Below, piece after piece: positions 55,780-64,000 of a stretch of 64,000 bases of DNA; positions within the stretch are counted from its first letter, which is position 1, and every line of letters starts with the position of its first letter. The stretch is taken from positions 8,494,001-8,558,000 of the forward strand of contig CM070581.1 of NCBI GenBank assembly GCA_036346355.1, given 5' to 3'. The DNA comes from Rhipidocladum racemiflorum (lineage: Eukaryota > Streptophyta > Magnoliopsida > Poales > Poaceae). Below the pieces are notes generated by a model. That model saw only the letters and a program-made list of their open reading frames with translations, did no database searches and was not told where the DNA came from. The translations under genes were made by a program, and so were the position numbers.

Positions 55780-55961
55780 TCTTATGTATCATCAGTACGT
55801 CTGAGATTCGTGACGTCGTCAGCCTTCCTTCTACAAGGGTGTTGATGGTGCCTCGGCGTGTGGCTACCCCAGACCTCATCCGTGGTGGATGCCCCAATGT
55901 TTCATGCCTCATCGAGGTTGGTCACTGGACCATGGCCAGGCTAGATCCTGTGATGTGGCTA
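55780..55961. repeat. 182-bp block repeated at 40251-40432
   Basis: Same orientation and nearly the same sequence as 40251-40432. Here it continues without interruption as GGCTACCTCAGACCTC, the empty site of the PIF-like element. Confidence 0.88.
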
Positions 55962-55975
55962 CCTCAGACCTCATT

Positions 55976-55983
55976 CCTGGTTG
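55976..55983. repeat. 8-bp target duplication CCTGGTTG (left)
   Basis: Repeated at 57078-57085. Eight bases is the hAT length. Confidence 0.9.
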
Positions 55984-57077
55984 TAGGGATGTGATCGGAT
56001 CGGATACGATCGAATATCGTCCTATTCGTATTCGTATCCGTATTTTTTATCAAATACATAATCGAATACGAATAGTACTGAATACAGAACCAAATACGAA
56101 TTATACAGGATAATATCGGTTACGAATATAGATCAAATACGGATCGAAATCAACATGGATACAAATAATATTAGTCGGATATTTTAAAATCCAATTTCAG
56201 TTTTTTTCCAAAATCGATCCAAATTTAAATTCAAAATTAGGAATTTTAAAAAATAAGAGAATGTCAAAAATTAAAAAATTTGTGCACGAATATTATTAAA
56301 TTAGTACAAATTCATAATTGCTAAATTTAAATTGAAAATTAGGAGAAAGATCAATAAAAAATTTGAGAATTTCATTTAAATTCCAACTGGTATTTAAAAA
56401 TAAATTACATTTAAATTTTGTTTTTAATGTCTCTAGTGGGTAGTGATAGTCTAATAGACCTTCAGTGTCAAGTTCGTCATTGATGAATTATGAATGATGA
56501 ATGATGATCGTCTGAACTCAACAATTAGCAAACATCAAACATAATCATTCTTTAGAAGAAAACATAGCCAGTTAGCCACATAAACATAACTACATAGCAT
56601 AAGTACATATGAGTATATGGCATCCACGTCTGGTCATCCATATTCCACAAACCACAATTCTACAAGTATGTAACCTTGCAGCAATTACATGTTGTCATGG
56701 TCTCATCTCTGATCTCATGGACATGGTTCAAGTTCAAAGTTCCAACTTCTTAGTTTTCAGTATAGTAGAAGACACTAAACAGTAAACAATATTGCAATAG
56801 TTGAGTTCAGGACTCAAGAGTCAAGACAACACAAACAAAGCAACTGTTATTTGGATAATATCCATATGTCATATTTGGATATTATCCGAACAAAAACTCG
56901 GATATTCCGTATCCGTCGGATAATCAGTGTTCCATATCCATATCCGTATCCATATAAATTATCTGTATCCATATCCTTATCCGTGAAATCAACTGGATAT
57001 CTGTGAAACTATCCAAATCATTATCCAAATCAATTCGGTCGGTCGGTCGAAAAATATCCGTACTAGTTCCATCCCTA
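55984..57077. mobile_element. non-autonomous hAT element
   Basis: 1094 bp with 8-bp inverted ends TAGGGATG/CATCCCTA and an 8-bp target duplication. Both subterminal regions are dense in GGATA/TATCC and CGAATA motifs, the likely transposase binding sites. There is no transposase ORF; the middle is A/T-rich. Confidence 0.88.
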
Positions 57078-57085
57078 CCTGGTTG

Positions 57086-58474
57086 GTCCCACTCGGGGAG
57101 GATCCCCCAATGTGGCTACCACAGACCACATCCAGGGTGGATCTCCCGATGTATCATTCCTTACCAAAGTTATCATGGCATACTTCAGTGTGCCTTGACT
57201 TGTCGAAGTTATCGTTGGCTCAAGGTGGCGGGGGACCTTCTCCTAACAATAGTATTATAATTTTATTGGATTTTATAAATATGTTGCAATATAAATTAAT
57301 GATTAAAGCTACGTTTTGAGGACTGTGTGGATGCCCAAAACAATATGCATTTGTGGAGGGAGCACAGTAGCAAATGATTGTCATGTTATGGAGCCGCATC
57401 GGAGAAATCAAGAATAAACACGCGTACTTTACTATTACTAGTATATTGCCCGTGCTAACGCTACGGCGATATTTGGTAATACAATTCAAATGTCAGTTAA
57501 CACCTAATTTATATGTTTTGGTAACACCTAATTTATGTAGTGGAAACAAGATGAGAAAGGTAAACAGAAACTGAAAGTGAAGAACTGCTGGTTAAGGCTT
57601 AGAAAAATGTCAGCGCAGAAAACTCAAAGAAAGTGAATTCGAGACCCCGTTTTTGTAGAAAGAGAGTATCAGACAGGCAAGACTAACAAAATGACAAAAT
57701 TATGCAAATGAACTCTGCGTCCAAGATAATGCAACTACTGCATTAGAAAAGCAATCAAAATGAGCATTTAGAAGCCCTACTGCATTATTGTTCCTTTTAG
57801 TGACAACGTTTTTCATGTGCCAATCAGGCACTATAATGCAGCAGGTACTCAAATGAGACAGCTGAAGACACTGTTGTAAACAAGTTCAACGAAATGCACC
57901 AAAACACCACCAATGAGAAAACGAAAGTTAGTGACAACACAAACAAAGCTAGAACACCAATCGGTCCTTACAACAGAATCCAAGCAAGACAACACTAATT
58001 GGTCTAAAATTCTCATATAGCCCAAATACAAGGCATTCTCTGGTAAATAAATAGGCAATAGCGTGCCAATTCCAGTTTAAATCTGACAAAGCTGTTTGAC
58101 CACCATGTTTCCCAAGCATATTGGGCGTCCAGCAGGGCACCACAATTAATCACTCATAAATAAACCAATTTAGCACCAGCAATAACAATACAATGTATCG
58201 CAACAAGGCTACCAAATCCAAATCAGTATCTCCTAGCCAAGGGATGTAAAGGAGTTTAAGCATATAAAAGGAGTGCGCATCTGCCAGATAAGGATTATTT
58301 TTCTAGTTTGCTTGTTATTCAAAAATTTAACAACGCACCCAGGATTAGAAAACCAAAAGTACCAAATCTCTGCTGCTCGCGGTTAAGTCATAAAAAATGT
58401 CAGATCTATCTGGCCAATCTCGCGCAGCAAAGCCACAGAAGATTCAGTTTTTTTCTCCACCCCTATAGCGTTAC
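57086..58474. other. non-coding stretch downstream of the ISPF fragment
   Basis: No gene is supported. I searched it for the missing last ISPF exon and did not see it. A TATATTGCCCGTGCTAACGC motif at about 57439, frequent in grass transposon remnants, is the only recognisable item. Confidence 0.5.
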
Positions 58475-60174
58475 CTTAGCCTTGAGATTGACAACAGATG
58501 GATCTGCCGCTAGTAGGTCGCACAAGTTAGATCGGATCATCTTCTTGAATGGGCTAATTTTAGGTTTTTGCAGGATCAGTGTGGCATCAAGGTTTCCTAG
58601 CTCATAGCCTGCTTCATGAATCAGTTTCACCTGAAATTGCATCACAATCAAAAGGCCTTAGTGTTATGCAAATAGAAGCTAAGTAAAATTTCATCAACCT
58701 AGCATCTGTTTCACCAGCTCATATCTTCTGGACCAAAACATTTACAAGCAAAATTCATTTATAAGCACATGAAACAATTATGCTCCAATTGGATAGCGTT
58801 CTACATAATTTTGCTTAAAATGACTGTGTAATGTCAAATTGAAGAGAAAATAATCTAATTTAAACGGTTCATGAGGTCATTCGAAAAAGCATCTCATAAT
58901 GAGCTCGAATTCTAACGCATGGGGATACTTTCTATCCAAAAGTCCTACAACAAATAAGCAGTCAGCATTCTAAGCACATAGTACATGCCTTGTACAAATT
59001 CTAAAACATGGAATGCTTTGTCTCGGAAGAGCCCAAAAGTCCAACAGGACCAAGACCAAATTTACGTAGACACCTTATGCAATCAGGTGTTGACAAAATT
59101 GAGATTGAAGCACCCGACGCTTATGGAATTATGGTGTTTCAAATGCAGGAGCAATGAAATAGTCCAACATTAGAAATGAAAGTAATGAACTGGGGCGTCT
59201 ACAAAGATGCATCTTGGGTCTCCTCCACTTTTAACAGCATTACCTTACTCTTTTCAAAGAAGACTTGCACAAGTTGGATCATTTAACACGTACCAGTCAA
59301 GACTTACCTACTGCTAATTCAAGTACAAAACTTATTTTCCCAATACAAACTGCTACATGATCAGAAACTGGGAATCATTCAGCAAATGCATCACGCACGA
59401 ACTGTGAAGTTTGTTCTGTTAAAAGCATTCCACGCACTCTAAACCGTCCTACCCACACACAGTATCCTTAACCGCTCACAGAAACAATATCGAATTGTCA
59501 TCAAAGAATGAAATTTGGAGCCAACTTGAGAGATTTAGAAAGTCACAGCTTCCCTCATGAACATCGAAGAATCGGCGCCCTTCCAGCGGGGGTCTGAGTC
59601 CGAGAAGATCTGTCCGATGTCCGGCAGCCCAAGCGCGCTGAGAATCGCGTCCACCACGCAGTGCAGCAGCACGTCCCCTGCGCACAAAGGCAGGATTCCT
59701 CGGTAACGAAAACGATGCAAGGAACGGCAGCACAGGAAAAGTCAAAAAGAGCAAGCAACAATAAACAGCGGTGCATGCACCGTCGGAGTGGGCATCGTAG
59801 CCGCGGTCGTGGGGGATGCTGATGCCGCCGATGATGAGCGGGAGGCCCGGCTCTAGGTGGTGGAGGTCGAAGCCGTGGCTCACGCGGAACGGGAGTGCCG
59901 GCGGCTTCGGCGCCCCGGCCACGGCGGGCTGGTGCTCACGCTGGGCGCGCCGCGACCGCCGGGGATGGCTGCCGGAGGCGCAGGGACGGCCGAGCGGGGA
60001 AAGGCGTGGATGGGGTGGGGTGGGCGTGGGTCCTTGGCGCGGTGGAGATGGGGGAGGCCAGGAAGAGGGAGGAGGCGGCGCGTCCGGGGTGTCGATGGTA
60101 GCCAGGGTTCTCGGGGTCTTGGAGGTTTTGCGGGGTTTTAGGGTTGGTGGGATGAACCGGGTGATTTGGTCCAT
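58475..60174 (-). pseudogene. ispF: 2-C-methyl-D-erythritol 2,4-cyclodiphosphate synthase (ISPF/MDS) fragment
   Basis: Three exons with good borders: up to 59781, 59677-59547 and 58630-58475. The product matches plastid MEP-pathway MDS, which cyclises CDP-ME 2-phosphate. Metal-binding Asp and His are kept (SHGFDLHHLEPGLPLIIGG, where Ser replaces the usual Gly), as are the HDRGYDAHSDG loop, GLPDIGQIFSDSDPRWKGADSS and LILQKPKISPF. Exon 3 ends NLKAK at a good GTAACG donor, but the last exon (about 27 residues) is not found downstream. The transit-peptide region is readable as transit-like only in another frame, which stops just before the mature part. The open frame instead starts at 60174 inside a repeat. 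Missing last exon plus frame change suggest a broken or captured copy. Confidence 0.85.
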
Positions 60175-60348
60175 TAGATTTGATGAAGTGATGTGATAAA
60201 ACATCTTAGCCCTTGATTTTGAGGAAATAGGATTTCTGGGTGCACATTTTAGGGTGAACAAAGGAAAATATCCTCTGTGGGGGCAGAATATTGTGTGCAT
60301 GTAGAAAAGAATTAACTGGTGAATTATAAAGGGGTAAAGATAGGCTCA
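60143..60348 (-). repeat. ~205-bp repeat R1 upstream of the ISPF fragment
   Basis: Matches 63547-63746 in the same orientation, ending at GGTGAATTATAAAGGGGTAAAG with a clear right border. It includes the first codons of the open ISPF frame. Confidence 0.87.
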
Positions 60349-60798
60349 TGAGAAACTTAGCCCTCAACAGCTTCCCATCCTATACATGCATTATTATAGA
60401 CCATCATCAGAAAATATTAATTGTGCTACGGTAAGACAAAGTATAATAAATAAATAATAGTACTCACAGTGCAAATCGATGGTAATTTTATACAGTTCCT
60501 CTAAAGATCTATACAGTTCACATCATTCTGTGCCACAAGCAACGAAAATCTAGTGCAGATTGCGCTGCTAGTGTATGCAGATGACATTAACAGTTAGTTC
60601 TCCTCTCTGTTTGCCATCATGTTCTACTTCATACACAGTACCAAACTTCCAATGCAACAGTTGCGATCATCTTTTTTCTGCATTTGCTAATAATCAAATG
60701 GAAAATTTCAGGAGAAGTAAGCGGTTGGATTATGGGAAATACACACCTAAGCTTGTGGATGTTGAAATGGTATTCAAGATAGCCAGGGTAAAGCTCCA
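60349..60798. other. spacer between R1 and the MAP2 fragment
   Basis: A/T-rich, with no gene and no inverted copy of R1. Confidence 0.5.
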
Positions 60799-62707
60799 TT
60801 ATATCATACCTAAATTGTTCAGGTATGTAAAATTGACTTCTTTACAGGTTGGCCGGAGTAAGATGGTGTGCTCAAATTGAGACACATAGCTTCCCCTCAC
60901 GTCACACAATGGAGGGTACGGCTGCAAACAGGGCAGGAAACTTTGACTAACCATGTCCATGATATGGTTCGTAAATTGGAGGGGGAATGGAGCCTTTTAC
61001 ATACCTGAACAATGCCAACATCACATAGATTTTTCAGTGCCATGAGGTACTTGATCTCACCAAGGTGGTCCAGATACCGGCAGCAAAAAGCAAGCGTTCC
61101 AAAATTTTGTTGATCGTCCCAAGTAGTTGCTTAGCTCTTGCAACCCTCAACAGTACATGCCCAACATCAAAGTTCATATAATGACTGCACTCCAAGTCTT
61201 CCCGCACAAATCCCTTTCCTGCAAACAGTATGATGCTTACGAAATGTCAAACTGAACTTGAACATAGGCCTAAGTAGGGAAAACAGGTATCTGTTCTTCA
61301 GCCAAGAAGGGCCATGCTAGATAGATAATCAGAAAAATGACTTTCACAAACTATAAGTAATGTAATGAAAAGACTTTTTAGTGTATTTGGACCTATGAGT
61401 TCAAACTATGACATACCTGTAGATCCAAAAGTTTCAATGGCATAAAATTCACCCTCCTCCATTTTTGTTTGTTCTCCACCTTTCACGATTGGAACTGATT
61501 TCCCGGCATGGATTTGGTATGATCCAATACTGTGTCCATTGAGGTTCCGCACACTTTTTACTGCCACAAAAGCAATCGGGCAATTTGAGTCATCAGTTTG
61601 TCACATTACTTTTATTAGCGCAGAATGGGACAAATTTGAAACTGCAAGCACCTTGGAAAACCTTCCCATTAATTTCAACCTCATATGACTCCATGACTTC
61701 TTGGATTGCAGCACCAACATCACAAAGCCGAGCATCTATTCCAGCTTCCTGAAATGCAGGATAGGATAGTCATTATTGAATTACAGTGGATGGATGCTAT
61801 TATTGGGGGGGGGTAATAATTTCAAATAGCCACACACACACACATATCAGATCACAAACAAGTGAAAAAAGGAACTCAAATCAGGCCCAGACAAATAAAT
61901 ATACAGCAGCAGTTAGAGAGATGACTAACACACGCTGGCACTATAATTGTAATGACAAGCAGAAATTTCAATGAAGACAAGACCTATCAATGTGTCTCAT
62001 TGGAGCAAAGAGACATCACTCATTCTGCCACCAAGCTGAGCTTCTATCAGAACTGATAAGTGCAAAGGTGCTTATGGAAATTGTTCATAGTTTTTTTCCC
62101 CAAGTACATTGAGTTAATATAGAACAGCCTTCGGAGAGTAGACAGACATATGTAGAAATTACCTTGACTCCAGTATTTGTGGCATCTCTCGATGCTTGAA
62201 GCAATGGATCAAACATGGGATTGAATGCAACAGTAAATGTACAATCAACTATGTACCCCGGGAACAATCATAATATCATGTTAGATTTTGCAATTTGAAA
62301 TGGCCTGAATTTATACTTGCAAGGACAAACCCATACAAAATATCACAACAAACAAACATTGAAGGAATAGAACAAAGCAAAATAATAGACAGACCATCTA
62401 TATGTGTCCCAAAATCCAGCTTCATCACATCATCATATTGTAGTACAGTTTTATCACCAGAATTTGGAGTCCAGTGAGCTGCAATCCTAAGCATTGTTTT
62501 TTTTTTCATTAATGTAAGAAGGGGATGCAGAACTTGGAAGCACTCAATCGGAATACCATACCAATTCAAGGAGCAGCCTGTTGGAAAGGCAATACCAGCT
62601 TGCAGTCCATTCTATTTGATAAGTTTCCGAACCATGTTTTCCAAGGTTTCGCAAAGTTCAATCATTAACATTCCAGGCTTCAAAATGCTCCTCATATATT
62701 TCCGCAC
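60799..62707 (-). pseudogene. methionine aminopeptidase 2 (MAP2) fragment, 7 exons
   Basis: Exons on the minus strand: 62707-62562, 62486-62395, about 62256-62163, 61748-61652, 61560-61417, 61218-61015 and 60921-60799. Metal-binding residues of MAP2, which removes initiator Met, are all present: His in AAHWTPNSGD, Asp in MKLDFGTHI, Asp in IVDCTFTVAF, His in LNGHSIG, Glu in FYAIETFGSTG and Glu in VSQFEHTILL. Defects are a TAG at 62614-62612, a third exon without a visible AG acceptor, a frame change near 61095, and a C-terminus that diverges after PTCKEV to a stop at 60799. N-terminal exons before VRKYMRSILKPGM are absent; the S40 ORF lies 88 bases upstream instead. Confidence 0.88.
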
Positions 62708-62794
62708 CTAGCAAACCAGAATGTGCATTTTAGAGGTGTAAGCAACAGATAAGATTAAAACGAAGCTGCAAACAAATCAAAGAAGAGGCACGAA

Positions 62795-63499
62795 TCAATC
62801 GAGAAAACCGGTCTTCCGCCACACGGCATTGCGTACCTGGCGGAGGTCCCTCCCCTTGAGCGTGCGCCCGGCGCCCTCCAACACTGAGAACGTGGTCATT
62901 GGCGACTTCCGCGCTTGCAAGCGCGCCACCATTTCGTGCGGCGGCAGCATCTCGTCGTCCTCCTCCTCCTCCTCTTCACCCATCACCGCCTCCACCGGCG
63001 GCCGAAGCAGCCGCGCCGCAGGGACGTTCACCGGCGCAAACTGCGGCATATGCGGTGTCGGCGCAGCCGCTGGGCGGGGGATGGTGGGGATCATGCGGGA
63101 AGGAGCCGCGGCTGGGGAGGCGGAGTACGACGAGGTACACGAAGAAGATGGAAGCGGTGAGAGAGAGCGGCGGCGCTCGGGAAGGGCTTCGAGGATGCCC
63201 TCTGGCGGGCGGCGGAGGCGGGGGAGGGGGCCAGGGTTTGCAGCCCCATGGATGGAGGATAGGAGGAGGGGGCGGCGCGCCAGCTGAGGCCGTTCGGGGG
63301 ATCCGGCTCCCGAGGCGAAGAGGTCGTCCTCGTCGAGTTCGAAGGCCGTCGGCGGGTCTTCAGCGGGTCGTCCAAAATCGGGGAGGCGGCGGGTCTTCAG
63401 TGGGGAGGCGGCGACGATTGTTCCCGATTGGGGCGCACGGGAGTAGGCGGGGGAGGTGGCGACGATTGTTGGGGGGAGGCAGAGGCGATTGGGGCGCAC
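62795..63499 (-). CDS. S40-family (senescence regulator) protein, 234 codons
   Basis: A single open frame ends with the S40 signature: MLPPHEMVARLQARKSPMTT, then FSVLEGAGRTLKGRDLRQ and VRNAVWRKTGFLD at the C-terminus. The middle has FELDEDDLFASG, a Pro/Ser-rich linker, SRMIPTIPRP and an acidic run (GEEEEEEDDE). S40 proteins are small, mostly intron-less plant proteins linked to senescence, stress and nuclear localisation; their biochemical activity is unknown. The first ~40 residues come from a tandemly repeated GC-rich stretch (63405-63540) and may not be native. No later in-frame Met precedes the conserved part, so I keep 63499. It sits 48 bases from repeat R2 and 88 bases before the MAP2 fragment. 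Confidence 0.78.
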   Translation of the reverse strand: MRPNRLCLPPTIVATSPAYSRAPQSGTIVAASPLKTRRLPDFGRPAEDPPTAFELDEDDLFASGAGSPERPQLARRPLLLSSIHGAANPGPLPRLRRPPEGILEALPERRRSLSPLPSSSCTSSYSASPAAAPSRMIPTIPRPAAAPTPHMPQFAPVNVPAARLLRPPVEAVMGEEEEEEDDEMLPPHEMVARLQARKSPMTTFSVLEGAGRTLKGRDLRQVRNAVWRKTGFLD

Positions 63500-63540
63500 G
63501 GGAGAAGGCGGAGGTGGCGCACGGGAGCAGGGGGAGGTGC
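63405..63540. repeat. imperfect GC-rich tandem repeats at the S40 N-terminus
   Basis: GGCGACGATTGTT and GATTGGGGCGCACGGGAG each occur twice, and GGTGGCGCACGGGAG once more. They encode the repeated TIVA(T/A)SP-like residues of the ORF start. Confidence 0.75.
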
Positions 63541-63546
63541 GCGGGT

Positions 63547-63746
63547 GTTGATGGGATGAACCGGACGATCTAGTCCATCAGATTTGATGAAGTTTTGTTT
63601 TAAAACATCTGAGCGTTTGATTATGAGGAAATATGATTTATGGGTGCACGTTTTGGGGTGAACAAAGGAAAATTATCCTCTGTGGGGATAAAAAAGGATG
63701 TGCATGTAGAAAAGAATTAACTGGTGAATTATAAAGGGGTAAAGAT
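63547..63746 (-). repeat. ~200-bp repeat R2 upstream of the S40 ORF
   Basis: Direct repeat of 60143-60348; the right border GGGGTAAAGAT is the same. Confidence 0.87.
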
Positions 63747-64000
63747 TATGTGGACTTTTGTTTAGAACCTTCCGTAGTTCCGTGTACTAGTAGTTCTCTA
63801 GATACTCGCGTTCACAGCTCGCATGACACCTGCCCTACTAGGTTACTAAACTTACTAAAACATGCTACCTCGCAAAACAAAATGCTGAAAAGCTTAAGAC
63901 GATCTATGGCAGGTCAGGACATCTCAATCCAGTCATCTTTTGATGAACGTAAGATTCTTACTACCATGTTCGAACCTGACATGTTACAATTAACATTAGT
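63747..64000. other. right end of the window
   Basis: I see no gene or known repeat. Confidence 0.5.

Noticed and set aside
59857..60196. Plus-strand open frames in the GC-rich ISPF first exon
   Set aside because: These are antisense to a recognisable ISPF exon and explained by base composition.
1..64000. A wholly new defence, biosynthetic or regulatory gene system
   Set aside because: Every coding region with recognisable content belongs to a transposon or to known plant families (LTP-like, MO25, ISPF, MAP2, S40). The one unrecognised ORF (42457-42849) is too small and unsupported to build on.

Overview
This window is nuclear DNA from a flowering plant, most likely a grass (Poaceae). Supporting this are GT-AG introns, Tat-type Ty3/gypsy and Ty1/copia retrotransposons, an L1-type LINE with the usual plant 3' end, Tourist-like miniature elements with TAA target duplications, CACTA-like and hAT-like DNA transposons, and GC-rich first exons resembling cereal ISPF and S40 genes. 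There are no bacterial operons, CRISPR arrays or recognisable tRNA genes. I cannot name the species.

Layout. 1-16736: a Tat-lineage gypsy element on the minus strand (LTR 14584-16736, internal region 2946-14583, LTR 800-2945). It runs without a break into the primer-binding site and gag of a second unit (1-799), so this is a tandem element sharing LTRs. 16737-26562: duplication unit A (inverted), carrying a MO25 3' fragment, a copia element (17671-24109) and an intact proline-rich lipid-transfer-protein-like (LTP) gene on the minus strand (24953-26042). 26563-34709: a spacer of transposon debris with a CACTA-like end, 5S rRNA-derived pieces, a long degenerate LTR-like stretch and a deleted second copia element. 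34710-37532: unit B with a second intact LTP gene (35284-36407). 37533-40432: LTR remnants and a 182-bp block that recurs at 55780-55961. 40433 to about 47561: a probable PIF/Harbinger (Pong-like) element whose Myb/SANT-like ORF1 is split by a 3.0-kb solo LTR. 47562-51209: unit C, where the LTP gene is reduced to 21 codons and MO25 is interrupted by LINE and MITE insertions. From 51487 to about 55200: an L1-type LINE. 55984-57077: a non-autonomous hAT element. 58475-63499: three genic pieces in a row on the minus strand, ISPF (broken), MAP2 (broken) and an S40-family ORF (open). Two of the three have a shared ~200-bp sequence just upstream.

How it fits together. A block containing an LTP gene followed by a convergent MO25 3' end exists three times (A inverted, B and C direct). 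Each copy was then remodelled by different transposons, so the copies act as mutual empty sites and allow insertions to be placed to the base. The host genes that still look able to make protein are the two LTP genes and perhaps the S40 ORF. I found no convincing new multi-gene system. The points most worth a second look are the tandem LTR-sharing Tat element, the three-way LTP/MO25 duplication, the ISPF-MAP2-S40 fragment island and the 5S-derived sequence beside a CACTA-like end.
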